This document shows, piece by piece, positions 18,788-27,771 of a stretch of DNA of 64,000 nucleotides. This stretch comes from Albibacillus kandeliae (GTDB taxonomy: Bacteria > Pseudomonadota > Alphaproteobacteria > Rhodobacterales > Rhodobacteraceae). Within the stretch, counting starts at the first letter, position 1, and each line of letters starts with the position of its first letter. A program made the position numbers and the translations under genes. Under the pieces are notes generated by a model. The model had not been told where the DNA came from. It did not search any database and was given only the letters and a program-made list of their open reading frames with translations. The stretch lies in NCBI RefSeq assembly GCF_003116585.1, contig NZ_QEHM01000001.1:62001-126000 (forward strand), in the 5' to 3' direction.

Positions 18788-19729
18788 ATGTCCGACGCCA
18801 GCATTCAGCCGCAAGCACAGATCGGGGAGGCCGGGTTCGGCGACTATTTCGCGCTGCTCAAGCCGCGCGTGATGTCGCTCGTGGTCTTTACCGCCTTCGT
18901 TGGGCTGATGGCGGCGCCGGTTCCGGTGCATCCGATGATCGGCTTCTGCGCGATCCTGTTCATCGCCGTGGGCGGCGGCGCCTCGGGCGCGCTGAACATG
19001 TGGTGGGATTCCGATATCGACCGCATCATGCGCCGTACCCGCAACCGTCCGATCCCCTCGGGCCGGGTGGAACGGGGCGAGGCGCTGGGGCTCGGCATCG
19101 CGCTGTCGGGTTTCTCGGTCGTTATGCTGGCGCTGGCCGCGAACATCCTCGCAGGCGCGCTGCTGGCCTTCACCATCTTCTTCTACGTTGTCGTCTATTC
19201 GATGTGGCTCAAGCGCTCGACGCCGCAGAACATCGTCATCGGCGGCCTCGCCGGGGCCTTCCCTCCGCTGATCGGCTGGGTCGCGGCGACGGGCGAGATG
19301 GCGATCGAACCCTGGCTGATGGTGGCGCTGACCTTCATGTGGACGCCGCCGCACTTCTGGGCGCTCGCGCTGTTCATGCGCTCGGACTACGACGATGCGG
19401 GCGTGCCGATGCTGACCGTGACGCATGGCCGCCGGGCGACCCGTATCCATATCCTCGTCTACACCGTGCTGCTGGCCGCACTGGCTGTCGGCATGGGCTT
19501 CACCTCGATCGGCGGTCCGGTCTACCTCGCCGTTGCCGTGGTGCTGAACCTGCTGTTCCTTTTGGGCGCGCTGCGCATCGCGCGGCGTGACGAGGCGGAC
19601 AGCGAGGCAGACAATTTCGCGGTCGAGCGGCGTTTCTTCAAGCTTTCGCTGCTCTACCTCTTCCTGCACTTCGGCGCGATCCTTGCCGAGGCGATGCTGA
19701 AACCCTGGGGCCTGGGAGGTTGGGCATGA
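18788..19729 (+). CDS. ctaB: Protoheme IX farnesyltransferase (heme O synthase)
   Basis: Polytopic UbiA-family prenyltransferase that attaches farnesyl to heme B, making heme O, the precursor of heme A for the oxidase. It has 313 residues from ATG 18788. The Asp-rich motif [19 protein letters not shown] is present near residues 70-90, with the second conserved loop [17 protein letters not shown]. About nine hydrophobic segments. Its stop overlaps the next start by four bases (ATGA). Confidence 0.95.
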   Translation: MSDASIQPQAQIGEAGFGDYFALLKPRVMSLVVFTAFVGLMAAPVPVHPMIGFCAILFIAVGGGASGALNMWWDSDIDRIMRRTRNRPIPSGRVERGEALGLGIALSGFSVVMLALAANILAGALLAFTIFFYVVVYSMWLKRSTPQNIVIGGLAGAFPPLIGWVAATGEMAIEPWLMVALTFMWTPPHFWALALFMRSDYDDAGVPMLTVTHGRRATRIHILVYTVLLAALAVGMGFTSIGGPVYLAVAVVLNLLFLLGALRIARRDEADSEADNFAVERRFFKLSLLYLFLHFGAILAEAMLKPWGLGGWA

Positions 19730-19890
19730 GCCTGAAACCGCTGCATGAGATTCACCACCGCCGCTTTGGCCGGAACCTCGGGCTGGGCCTTGTGCTCGCA
19801 GCCTTTGTCGCCATCGTCTTTGGCCTGACCATCGCCAAGGTGACCAGCGGCGACTTCCAGGCCAGCATGTCGCAGATGGAGCAGAAGTAA
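19726..19890 (+). CDS. Small single-span membrane protein of the oxidase operon
   Basis: A 54-residue protein between ctaB and ctaG, joined to both by overlaps: ATGA with ctaB and TAATG with ctaG. It has a His/Arg-rich cytoplasmic start ([17 protein letters not shown]), one membrane helix at about 17-38 ([22 protein letters not shown]) and a short polar tail. Small proteins at this place in Paracoccus and Rhodobacter cta operons are thought to help oxidase assembly, perhaps together with CtaG. The short length makes it easy to miss in annotation. Confidence 0.85.
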   Translation: MSLKPLHEIHHRRFGRNLGLGLVLAAFVAIVFGLTIAKVTSGDFQASMSQMEQK

Positions 19891-20471
19891 TGGCCGCGCG
19901 CCAGCCGAACCCGGGCAGAACCGTCCTGATGCTGGTGGGCATCGTCGTCTTCATGGGCGCGATGGCCTGGGCGTCGGTTCCGTTCTACAGCTGGTTCTGC
20001 AAGGTCACCGGCTTTGGCGGCACCACCAGCGTGGCAGAGCAGGGCGCGGACAAGATCCTAGACCGCACCATCAAGATCCGTTTCGACGCGAATACCGATC
20101 CTGACATGCCGTGGGAGTTCAAGCCGGTGCAGCGGACCATGGAGATCCGCATCGGCGAGACCGGGCTGGCCTTCTACGAGGCACACAACCCGACCGACCG
20201 CACCATCGCGGGCACGGCCAGCTACAACGTCTTCCCCTACGAGGCGGGCGGGTACTTCGACAAGATCCAGTGCTTCTGCTTCAACGAGCAGGTGCTAGAG
20301 CCGGGTGAGACGGTGCAGATGCCGGTGACCTTCTACGTCGATCCCGCGATGGTCGACGACATAGACGCGAAGCACATCAACTCGATCACGCTGAGCTATA
20401 CTTTCTACGAAACCGAACTGCCCGAAGGGTATGCCGCCCTTGACGGGAAAGATAAAACCAATCTGAACTAA
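19890..20471 (+). CDS. ctaG: CtaG/Cox11, copper chaperone for cytochrome oxidase
   Basis: Membrane-anchored periplasmic protein that delivers copper to the CuB site of subunit I. It has 193 residues: one N-terminal membrane helix at about 11-30 and an immunoglobulin-like domain. The copper-binding CFCF motif is in DKIQCFCFNEQVLEPGE, and a further conserved Cys is in FYSWFCKVTGFGGTT. All key residues are intact. It starts on the last base of the small membrane protein's stop codon. Confidence 0.95.
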   Translation: MAARQPNPGRTVLMLVGIVVFMGAMAWASVPFYSWFCKVTGFGGTTSVAEQGADKILDRTIKIRFDANTDPDMPWEFKPVQRTMEIRIGETGLAFYEAHNPTDRTIAGTASYNVFPYEAGGYFDKIQCFCFNEQVLEPGETVQMPVTFYVDPAMVDDIDAKHINSITLSYTFYETELPEGYAALDGKDKTNLN

Positions 20472-20509
20472 CGCCGCAAGGTCTAGGGACAAGGTGAGGG
20501 ACACTTAAT

Positions 20510-21322
20510 ATGGCGCATGTAAAAAACCACGATTACCACGTTCTGCCCCCCTCGGTGCACCCGTTCATCGGGGCCGTCGGCGGCTTTCTCATGCTGCTGG
20601 GGGCGGTCTTCTGGATGCACGGCATCACCGCCGTCCTGTTCTGGATCGGCCTTGTCGTGGTGCTCTATACCATGTTCACCTGGTGGAGCGACGTGGTTCA
20701 GGAGAGCCACGTGGGCGACCACACCCCGGTGGTGCGGATCGGCCTGCGTTATGGCTTTATCCTGTTCATCATGTCCGAGGTGATGTTCTTCTTTGCCTGG
20801 TTCTGGTCGTTCTTCAAGCACGCCATGTATCCGATGGAGACCTACGCGGGCTCGCTCTACGAGAAGCCCGAGATCCACGCGATCGACCCCTTCCACCTGC
20901 CGCTGATCAACACCCTGATCCTGCTGCTGTCGGGCTGCGCGGTGACCTGGGCGCACCACTCGCTGGTGCATGGCAACGACCGCAAGGGGCTGATCAATGG
21001 CCTGGCCATCGGCATTGTCTTCGGCATCGCCTTTACCGTGCTGCAGGGCTACGAGTACGGCGTGCTGATCATGCACGACGGCTGGCAGTTCGGCGGGGAC
21101 GAGTTCTATTCGAACTTCTTCATGGCGACCGGCTTCCACGGGGCCCACGTGATCATCGGGACCATCTTCCTGACAGTCTGCCTGATCCGCGCGATCCGGG
21201 GCGATTTCACGCCCGAGAAGCACGTCGGCTTCGAAGCCGCCGCATGGTACTGGCACTTCGTCGACGTGGTCTGGCTGTTCCTGTTCTTCGCGGTCTACAT
21301 CTGGGGCACCTCCGGATTGTGA
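20510..21322 (+). CDS. ctaE: Cytochrome c oxidase subunit III
   Basis: Seven-helix integral membrane subunit that stabilises the oxidase core. It has 270 residues, the normal length. Typical motifs include [36 protein letters not shown], and [19 protein letters not shown] near the C-terminus, ending [17 protein letters not shown]. It follows ctaG after 38 bases with AAGGTGAGGG upstream of ATG 20510. A terminator follows. Confidence 0.96.
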   Translation: MAHVKNHDYHVLPPSVHPFIGAVGGFLMLLGAVFWMHGITAVLFWIGLVVVLYTMFTWWSDVVQESHVGDHTPVVRIGLRYGFILFIMSEVMFFFAWFWSFFKHAMYPMETYAGSLYEKPEIHAIDPFHLPLINTLILLLSGCAVTWAHHSLVHGNDRKGLINGLAIGIVFGIAFTVLQGYEYGVLIMHDGWQFGGDEFYSNFFMATGFHGAHVIIGTIFLTVCLIRAIRGDFTPEKHVGFEAAAWYWHFVDVVWLFLFFAVYIWGTSGL

Positions 21323-21370
21323 TCCCTGCGGATTGCGGGTTTAACTTCCGCAATCCTGAGCTTATCAAGC

Positions 21371-21404
21371 AAGGCGCGCCCCGGACGGAGCGCGCCTTTT
21401 CCTT
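21371..21404 (+). terminator. Rho-independent terminator of the cta operon
   Basis: AAGGCGCGC (21371-21379) and GCGCGCCTT (21390-21398) form a 9-bp stem around ten bases, followed by TTTCCTTT. It lies 49 bases after the ctaE stop and before the SURF1 gene, so SURF1 is transcribed by read-through or from a promoter in the short gap. Confidence 0.85.
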
Positions 21405-21425
21405 TAGATCGGTCTGTCCCTCCTG

Positions 21426-22097
21426 ATGAACCGCCTTTTGTTCCTGCTGACCTTCGGAGCGATCGGAGCCGCGATCCTCGTCGCGCTGGGCGTCTGGCAG
21501 GTGAAGCGGCTGGATTGGAAGCAATCGCTGCTGGCCGAGATCGAGGCGCGCATCGACGACGCCCCGGTGGCGCTGCCCGCCCGGCCTGATCCCGAAACCG
21601 ACAAGTACCTTGCCGTCGATCTCACGGGGACCATCCTGCCGGGAGAGTTGCAGGTTCTGACCTCGCGCAAGCAGCAGGGGCCGGGGTTCCGCATCATCGC
21701 GCCGTTCCGGACGGAAGACGGGCGGCGCATCCTGCTGGACCGCGGTTTCGTGGTCGAGGAGGACCGTGCCTCGGTGCGTGAGATCGGGGCCGCGACGCTG
21801 ACGGGCAACCTCGTCTGGCCCAATGAGACCGACAGTTTCACCCCGCCACCCGACGCGGCGACGCACACCTGGTTCGCCCGCGACGTCGCCGCCATGGCGC
21901 AGGCGCTCGAGACCGAACCGGTCATGGTCGTCGCCTCGTCCGAGACCGATCCGGGCATCGAGCCCTGGCCGGTCGGGACCGAGGGGATTCCGAACGACCA
22001 CTTGCAATATGCGATCACCTGGTTTTCGCTGGCCCTCGTCTGGGTCGCGATGACCCTCTATTTCCTGTGGCGCCCACGCGCCCGCAACACCGGCTGA
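21426..22097 (+). CDS. SURF1 family oxidase assembly protein
   Basis: Inner-membrane assembly factor that hands heme A to cytochrome oxidase subunit I. It has 223 residues: an N-terminal helix at about 4-22 followed by the SURF1 signature GVWQVKRLDWKQSLL, the middle motif FRIIAPFRTEDGRRILLDRGFV, and a C-terminal helix near 198-216 after NDHLQYAITWFSLA. Two-helix topology is normal for the family. It lies downstream of the cta operon terminator and five bases before thrC. Confidence 0.93.
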   Translation: MNRLLFLLTFGAIGAAILVALGVWQVKRLDWKQSLLAEIEARIDDAPVALPARPDPETDKYLAVDLTGTILPGELQVLTSRKQQGPGFRIIAPFRTEDGRRILLDRGFVVEEDRASVREIGAATLTGNLVWPNETDSFTPPPDAATHTWFARDVAAMAQALETEPVMVVASSETDPGIEPWPVGTEGIPNDHLQYAITWFSLALVWVAMTLYFLWRPRARNTG

Positions 22098-22102
22098 GAG
22101 AC

Positions 22103-23491
22103 ATGAAATACATCTCGACCCGCGGGAAGGCTCCCGCGCTGACCTTCGAAGACACGATGCTGACCGGGCTCGCCTCGGACGGCGGCCTTTACGTGCCCGA
22201 GGTCATGCCGAAGATGACCAAGGACGAGATCGCCGCGCTGCGGGGCCTGTCCTATGAGGAGGCGGCCTTTCGGGTGATGCGTCCCTTTGTCGGCGACACC
22301 TTCACCGACGAGGAATTCAAGGCGATCATCGCGCGCGCCTATGCCGGGTTCGGCCACGCTGCCCGCGCACCGCTGGTACAACTCGACAGCAACCACTTCC
22401 TGCTGGAGCTGTTCCACGGGCCGACGCTGGCTTTCAAGGACTTTGCCATGCAGCTGATCGGACAGCTGTTCCAGGCCGCGCTGAAACGCCGGGGCGAGCG
22501 GGTGACCATCGTTGGCGCCACCTCGGGTGATACCGGCTCGGCCGCTATCGAGGCCTTCAAGGGGCTCGACAATGTCGATGTCTACATCCTGTATCCGCAT
22601 GGCCGGGTGTCCGAGGTGCAACGCCGCCAGATGACCACGCCCTCCGAGGCGAACGTTCATGCGCTGGCGGTCGATGGGGATTTCGACGATTGCCAGGCCG
22701 CGCTGAAGGACATGTTCGCCGACGCGGATTTCCGCACCGGCGTCAAGCTTGCCGCCGTGAACTCGATCAACTGGGCGCGCGTGCTCGCGCAGGTGGTCTA
22801 TTACTTCACTTCCGCCGTGTCGCTGGGCGCGCCGGACCGCAAAGTGAGCTTCACCGTGCCCACGGGCAACTTCGGTGACATCTTCGCCGGTTACGTGGCC
22901 AAGCAGATGGGCCTGCCCATCGACCGGCTGGTGGTTGCGACCAACCAGAACGATATCCTGCACCGCTGCCTGTCGGGGCAGGGCTACCACAAGGGGCCGA
23001 CCCATCCATCGATTAGCCCCTCGATGGACATCCAGGTGTCTTCGAACTTCGAGCGTGCGCTGTTCGACGCCTACGGGCGCGACGCGGCGGCCGTGGCGCA
23101 GCTGATGGACGAGCTGAAGCAGGGCGGCTTCGACGTGAGCCAGGGCGCGATGGAAGCGCTGCGCGAAAGCTTCGACTCGGGCCGCGTGTCTGAAGCGGAA
23201 ACCTCGGAGACCATCACCGAGACGCTGAAGGCCAGCGCCGAGCTGATCTGCCCGCATACCGCGGTGGGCGTGAAGGTCGCCAACGACCAGCGCGTGCCGG
23301 AGGTTCCGATGATCACGCTCTCTACCGCGCACCCGGCCAAGTTCCCGGCGGCGGTCGAGGCGGCGACCGGGATTCATCCGCCTCTTCCCCCCGCGATGGC
23401 GGATCTGTATGAGAGGCCGGAACGGGTAACCCGCATCAGCAGGGAGCTGGCGGTGCTCAAGGACCACATCAGAGGACAAATCCCCGCGTGA
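22103..23491 (+). CDS. thrC: Threonine synthase
   Basis: PLP enzyme converting O-phosphohomoserine to threonine. From ATG 22103 it has 462 residues, matching the longer (yeast/E. coli-like) class. The start motif is MKYISTRGKAPALTFEDTML. The PLP lysine is in GPTLAFKDFAMQLIG near residue 112, the phosphate-binding glycines are in ATSGDTGSAAIEAFKG, and VPTGNFGDIFAGY is conserved. The stop overlaps the next gene by four bases (GTGA). Aspartokinase for the same pathway is at 45717. Confidence 0.96.
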   Translation: MKYISTRGKAPALTFEDTMLTGLASDGGLYVPEVMPKMTKDEIAALRGLSYEEAAFRVMRPFVGDTFTDEEFKAIIARAYAGFGHAARAPLVQLDSNHFLLELFHGPTLAFKDFAMQLIGQLFQAALKRRGERVTIVGATSGDTGSAAIEAFKGLDNVDVYILYPHGRVSEVQRRQMTTPSEANVHALAVDGDFDDCQAALKDMFADADFRTGVKLAAVNSINWARVLAQVVYYFTSAVSLGAPDRKVSFTVPTGNFGDIFAGYVAKQMGLPIDRLVVATNQNDILHRCLSGQGYHKGPTHPSISPSMDIQVSSNFERALFDAYGRDAAAVAQLMDELKQGGFDVSQGAMEALRESFDSGRVSEAETSETITETLKASAELICPHTAVGVKVANDQRVPEVPMITLSTAHPAKFPAAVEAATGIHPPLPPAMADLYERPERVTRISRELAVLKDHIRGQIPA

Positions 23492-24750
23492 CAGTCAGAC
23501 AGGATCAACTGGCCAACGGCTTCCGTATCGTTTCAGAAAACATGCCGGGGCTGCAATCGGCCTCCATCGGCATCTGGGTGAGCGCGGGTGGCCGGCACGA
23601 GCGGATCGAGCAGAACGGCATCGCGCATTTCCTCGAGCACATGGCGTTCAAAGGCACGAAGAAGCGGACCTCGCTGCAGATCGCCGAGGCGATCGAGGAC
23701 GTGGGCGGCTACATCAACGCCTACACCAGCCGCGAGGTGACGGCCTATTACGCACGGGTGCTGGAGGCGGATGTGCCGCTTGCGCTCGACGTGATTGCCG
23801 ACATCGTGCTGAACCCCGTCTTCGATCCGAACGAAATCGAGGTCGAGCGGGGCGTGATCCTGCAGGAGATCGGCCAGGCCTATGACACGCCCGACGACGT
23901 GATCTTTGACTGGCTGCAGGAAGAGAGCTATCGCGACCAGGCCCTGGGCCGGACCATCCTCGGGCCTGCCGAGCGCGTCAGCGCCTTCTCTCGGGATGAC
24001 CTCGCCGGGTTCGTCGGGGAGCACTACGGGCCGGGCCAGATGATCCTTGCCGCCGCCGGTGCCGTCGATCACGACGCACTGGTGCGGACCGCCGAGGAGC
24101 TGTTCGGCCACATGAAGCCCAAGCCGGGGCTCGAGCTGAACCGGGCGGTCTTTACCGGCGGCGAGGCGCGTCACGGCAAGGCGCTGGAGCAGGCGCATTT
24201 CGCGCTGGCGCTCGAGGGGCCGGGGTATCGTGACGACAAGATCTACACCGCCCAGATTTATGCCAACGCCCTTGGCGGCGGCATGTCCTCGCGCCTGTTT
24301 CAGGAGATCCGCGAGAACCGCGGGCTCTGCTACACCATCTTCGCCCAGACCGGTGCCTATGCCGATACCGGGTCGATGACCATCTATGCCGGGACCAGCG
24401 CAGGCCAGATCGCCGAACTGGCCGGTCTGACCATCGACGAGATGAAGCGCGCGGCAGAGGACATGAGCGAGCAGGAGATGGCGCGGGCGCGGGCCCAGAT
24501 GAAGGCCGGGATGCTGATGGGCCTTGAAAGCCCGTCGAACCGGGCCGAGCGACTGGCGCGCATGGTTCAGATCTGGGGCGCGGTGCCGTCGCTGGAGGAT
24601 ACCATCCTCAAGATCGACGCCGTCACCACCAGCGACGTCCGGACCTTCGCCGAATACGTGGCCGACGAGGCGCCCGCCGCGCTGGCGCTCTACGGTCCCA
24701 TCGACACTGCGCCGACGCTGGCGGAGCTGCAGGAGAGGCGCGCCGCCTGA
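23488..24750 (+). CDS. M16 family zinc peptidase
   Basis: Peptidase related to mitochondrial processing peptidase beta and bacterial PqqL-type enzymes. It has 420 residues and starts at GTG 23488, overlapping the thrC stop. The inverted zinc motif HxxEH is His47-Phe-Leu-Glu50-His51, in GIAHFLEHMAFKGT. The downstream zinc ligand region is ERGVILQEIGQAYDTPDD. The substrate-binding C-terminal half has GGGMSSRLFQEIRENRGLCY. The active site is complete. No signal peptide is seen, so it is probably cytoplasmic. The thrC-peptidase order is common in Rhodobacterales. Confidence 0.93.
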   Translation: MTVRQDQLANGFRIVSENMPGLQSASIGIWVSAGGRHERIEQNGIAHFLEHMAFKGTKKRTSLQIAEAIEDVGGYINAYTSREVTAYYARVLEADVPLALDVIADIVLNPVFDPNEIEVERGVILQEIGQAYDTPDDVIFDWLQEESYRDQALGRTILGPAERVSAFSRDDLAGFVGEHYGPGQMILAAAGAVDHDALVRTAEELFGHMKPKPGLELNRAVFTGGEARHGKALEQAHFALALEGPGYRDDKIYTAQIYANALGGGMSSRLFQEIRENRGLCYTIFAQTGAYADTGSMTIYAGTSAGQIAELAGLTIDEMKRAAEDMSEQEMARARAQMKAGMLMGLESPSNRAERLARMVQIWGAVPSLEDTILKIDAVTTSDVRTFAEYVADEAPAALALYGPIDTAPTLAELQERRAA

Positions 24751-24772
24751 CGGCATGCCGGAAGATCTGCTG

Positions 24773-25357
24773 ATGCTCTTGCCAAAACGAAAGCTGCGGA
24801 TCGAGACGGATCGATTGACCCTGCGGCCGCCGGTTCACGGGGATTTCCGCCCGTGGGTGGCGCTGCGGCAGCGGAGTCAGGCGTTTCTGACGCCATGGGA
24901 GCCAACTTGGGCGCAGGATCACCTGAGCCGCAAGGCCTTTACCAACCGGGTCTACTGGGCGCAGCGCTCCATCGCGAACGGCTCGGCCGTGCCGCTGTTC
25001 CTGCTGCGCCGCGAGGACGAGGCGCTGGTGGGGGCGATCACCCTCGACAACATCCGGCGGGGACCGGCGCAGGCCGGAACGCTGGGCTACTGGACCGGCG
25101 AGCCCCATGCCCGGCAGGGTTACATGCGCGAGGCGATTGGCGCGTTGGTGCACCATGCCTTCACCCGCATGGACCTGTCGCGGATCGAGGCGGCCTGCCT
25201 GCCCGAGAACGCGGCCTCGCGCGGGCTGCTGGAGAGTTCCGGGTTCAAGTACGAAGGGGTGGCGCAGAGCTACCTCCAGATCTCCGGGCGCTGGCGGACC
25301 CACGTGCTCTATGCGGCGCTGCGGTCCGACCGGCGTGGAAAGACCGGGGTCGGCTGA
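24773..25357 (+). CDS. GNAT acetyltransferase, RimJ-like
   Basis: Predicted N-terminal or small-molecule acetyltransferase of the RimJ/RimL group, 194 residues. ATG 24773 is preferred because GGAAGA lies about 8 bases upstream; ATG 24755 would add six residues with a weaker site. Motifs: KLRIETDRLTLRPP at the start, acetyl-CoA region GYWTGEPHARQGYMREAIGAL, and IEAACLPENAASRGLLESSGF. It is the third gene of the thrC unit, with a gap of about 20 bases. Confidence 0.88.
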   Translation: MLLPKRKLRIETDRLTLRPPVHGDFRPWVALRQRSQAFLTPWEPTWAQDHLSRKAFTNRVYWAQRSIANGSAVPLFLLRREDEALVGAITLDNIRRGPAQAGTLGYWTGEPHARQGYMREAIGALVHHAFTRMDLSRIEAACLPENAASRGLLESSGFKYEGVAQSYLQISGRWRTHVLYAALRSDRRGKTGVG

Positions 25358-25453
25358 CCGGGCGCGGAGCGGCTGCACAATCCCTGTGCGGGCATCCACA
25401 TACCGGCGGGCTCCGCGAACGACTAGGTTCGCCTGCGAAAGACGGAGGCAGTC

Positions 25454-26482
25454 ATGGAAGTCGGACTTTACACCTTTGGCGATGTCGGCACCGATCCGGT
25501 CAGCGGACATGTGGTCGGCCCGCAGGAGCGGCTCAATAACCTGATGGAAGAGATCGAGCTGGCCGATCAGGTCGGGCTCGACGTCTTCGGGCTGGGCGAG
25601 CATCACCGGCCCAACTATGCCATTTCGTCGCCTGCGGTGACGCTGGCCGGCGCGGCGCGCACGACCAAGCGGATCCGCCTGAGTTCGGCCGTATCGGTGC
25701 TGAGCTCGGACGATCCGATCCGCGTGTTCCAGCAGTTCTCGACGCTCGACAACCTCAGCAACGGCCGCGCCGAGCTGATGGTGGGACGGGGCAGCTTCAT
25801 CGAGAGCTTTCCGCTCTTCGGCTACGACCTCGACGACTACAACGCGCTGTTCGAGGAAAAGCTGGCGATGCTGCTGGCGATCAACGACGCCGAGCGCCTG
25901 AACTGGCCGGGGACGGAGTTTACCCACGAGGTCGGCGGTGTCGGGGTCTATCCGCGCCCGGTGGGAGAAGAGCTGCCGATCTGGATTGCCGCCGGGGGCA
26001 CGCCGCAGAGCATGGTACGCGCCGGGGCGCTGGGGCTGCCGCTGGCGCTCGCGATCATCGGCGGCCAGCCGCGGCGGTTCGCGCCTCTGGCAGACCTCTA
26101 CCGCAAGGCGGCGGCGCAGGAGGGCAATTCCGACAAGGCGCGGGTCTCGCTCAACGTGCACGGCTTTGTCGCCGAGGACGGCAAGGCGGCGGCTGACCTG
26201 TTCTTCCCCGCGCAGAAGGCGGTGATGGACCAGATCGGCCGCGAGCGCGGCTGGGGACCGCAAAGCCGGGTGCAGTTCGATGCCGGGATGGGGCCGGAGG
26301 GCGCGATGTTCGTGGGCTCTCCCGCGCAGGTGGTCGACAAGATCCTTGGTCTGAAGGAAGATCTCGGGTTCGACCGGGTCTGCATCCAGATGGCCATCGG
26401 GGTGATCGACCACAAGGAAATGCTGAAGGCCATCGAGGTCTTGGGCACCAAGGTCGCGCCCGAGCTTCGCAAGGCGGGCTAG
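25454..26482 (+). CDS. LLM-class flavin-dependent oxidoreductase
   Basis: Luciferase-like monooxygenase or F420/FMN oxidoreductase of unknown substrate, 342 residues, full length. The barrel motifs ELADQVGLDVFGLGEHHRPNY, RIRLSSAVSVLSSDDPIRVFQQFSTLDNLSNGRAEL and ELPIWIAAGGTPQSMVRAGALG are typical. The family includes YhbW-like proteins of unknown role. GGAGGCAGTC precedes ATG 25454. It ends six bases before the convergent ddl gene with no room for a conventional terminator. Confidence 0.9.
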   Translation: MEVGLYTFGDVGTDPVSGHVVGPQERLNNLMEEIELADQVGLDVFGLGEHHRPNYAISSPAVTLAGAARTTKRIRLSSAVSVLSSDDPIRVFQQFSTLDNLSNGRAELMVGRGSFIESFPLFGYDLDDYNALFEEKLAMLLAINDAERLNWPGTEFTHEVGGVGVYPRPVGEELPIWIAAGGTPQSMVRAGALGLPLALAIIGGQPRRFAPLADLYRKAAAQEGNSDKARVSLNVHGFVAEDGKAAADLFFPAQKAVMDQIGRERGWGPQSRVQFDAGMGPEGAMFVGSPAQVVDKILGLKEDLGFDRVCIQMAIGVIDHKEMLKAIEVLGTKVAPELRKAG

Positions 26483-26488
26483 GTCCGC

Positions 26489-27550
26489 TCAGTCGCGACC
26501 GGCGCGTGCCAGCCCGTGGGCAACGAGCCGGTCGATGACCTCGGCGTAGGGTACGCCGCTGGCCTCCATCACCTTGGAGTACATGCTGATATCTGTGAAT
26601 CCGGGGATCGTGTTCAGTTCGTTCACGAGGATACGCATGTCTGCCGTGACGAAGAAATCGGTCCGCGCCATGCCATCGCATCCAAGCGCGTGGAAGGCGC
26701 GGGCGGCGAGGTCGCGCATCTCGGCCTCGACCTCGGCGGGCAGGTCGGCGGGCACCATCAGCGCGGCGCCATCGGCGTCGATGTACTTGGCATCGAAGCT
26801 GTAGAACCCGTGGCTCTCGGCCGGTGCGATCTCGCCCGGGCGCGAGACGAAGAGGCTGCCGTCGGGCGCCTCCAGCACCGCGCATTCGATCTCGCGGCCC
26901 CTGATGAACTCCTCGACCAGTAGCTTGCGGTCATAGCGGAAGCCCACCGCGAGAGCCTCGTCATACTGCACGGCGGTCGAGACCTTGCTGACGCCGAAGG
27001 ATGACCCCTGTCGCGCGGGTTTCACGAAGACGGGCAGGCCGAGCGTGTTCTCGACCTCCGCGAAGGAGGACACCGCCGCGCTGTGGACGGTGAGGGCACG
27101 GGCGACGGGCAGACCGGCAGCCGCCAGCAGACGCTTGGCGATGTCCTTGTCGAGCGCGGTCGCCGACCCGAGGATGCCACAGCCTGCGAGGGGTACGCCC
27201 GCGACCTCGGCCAGTCCCTGAACCGAACCGTCCTCGCCGGGCAGCCCGTGGAGGACCGGGAACAGGATGTCGACCGGAGGCATCTCACCGCCCGGCACTG
27301 CGACGATCCGGCCACCGCCCCCGGGGATCAGGGCGAGTTCGGGTCCGTCTGCGGGCTTGCCGAGCACGCCACCCTCGAAGGTGGCGGGCCGCCAATGCCC
27401 GTCGCGGTCGATGAAGACGGGGACGGGCTCGTAGCGGTCGGGGTCGAGCGCCTGCATCACGTTGGTGGCCGAGAGGACCGATACGTCATGTTCGGCGGAG
27501 CGGCCCCCGAACAGCACGGCGATGCGAATCTTGCGGGAGGTGTCTGTCAC
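26489..27550 (-). CDS. ddl: D-alanine--D-alanine ligase
   Basis: ATP-grasp enzyme making the D-Ala-D-Ala dipeptide for peptidoglycan. It has 353 residues and the start motif VLFGGRSAEHDVSVLSA typical of the longer DdlA-type proteins. Other motifs: FPVLHGLPGEDGSVQGLAE, VPLAGCGILGSATALDKDIAK, PVFVKPARQGSSFGVSKV and the metal-binding end DFFVTADMRILVNELNTIPGFT. It stands alone, away from the division and cell-wall cluster, so it may be a second copy in this genome; that cannot be tested here. Confidence 0.93.
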   Translation of the reverse strand: MTDTSRKIRIAVLFGGRSAEHDVSVLSATNVMQALDPDRYEPVPVFIDRDGHWRPATFEGGVLGKPADGPELALIPGGGGRIVAVPGGEMPPVDILFPVLHGLPGEDGSVQGLAEVAGVPLAGCGILGSATALDKDIAKRLLAAAGLPVARALTVHSAAVSSFAEVENTLGLPVFVKPARQGSSFGVSKVSTAVQYDEALAVGFRYDRKLLVEEFIRGREIECAVLEAPDGSLFVSRPGEIAPAESHGFYSFDAKYIDADGAALMVPADLPAEVEAEMRDLAARAFHALGCDGMARTDFFVTADMRILVNELNTIPGFTDISMYSKVMEASGVPYAEVIDRLVAHGLARAGRD

Positions 27551-27771
27551 GGGCGCTCCGGTGTTTCGGCCCGCTCGGGGCAGTTCAGTGACCCTATCGC
27601 GTCGGAGGCGGGGATTGAAGCGGGCGGGCGCCGGGGTGGCGGGGTTTTTCCGATGGCCTGCTCGTGCGCCGTGCCGAAGAAATGACCGGCGCGCGCGGGC
27701 GGGGAGCGGATCCTGTCGCCTTCACGAGAATGTGCGCGGGGCGGCGGACGGAGGCGGGCTAGGCTGGGGCC

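Noticed and set aside
18539-19954. A 471-codon frame antisense to ctaB
   Set aside because: Low-complexity Arg/Gln/His-rich translation with no motif; ctaB has all family motifs.
27551-27771. Possible small gene or RNA in the ddl/MBL divergent gap
   Set aside because: GC-rich without a credible ribosome site plus frame, inverted repeat or terminator; treated as promoter space.
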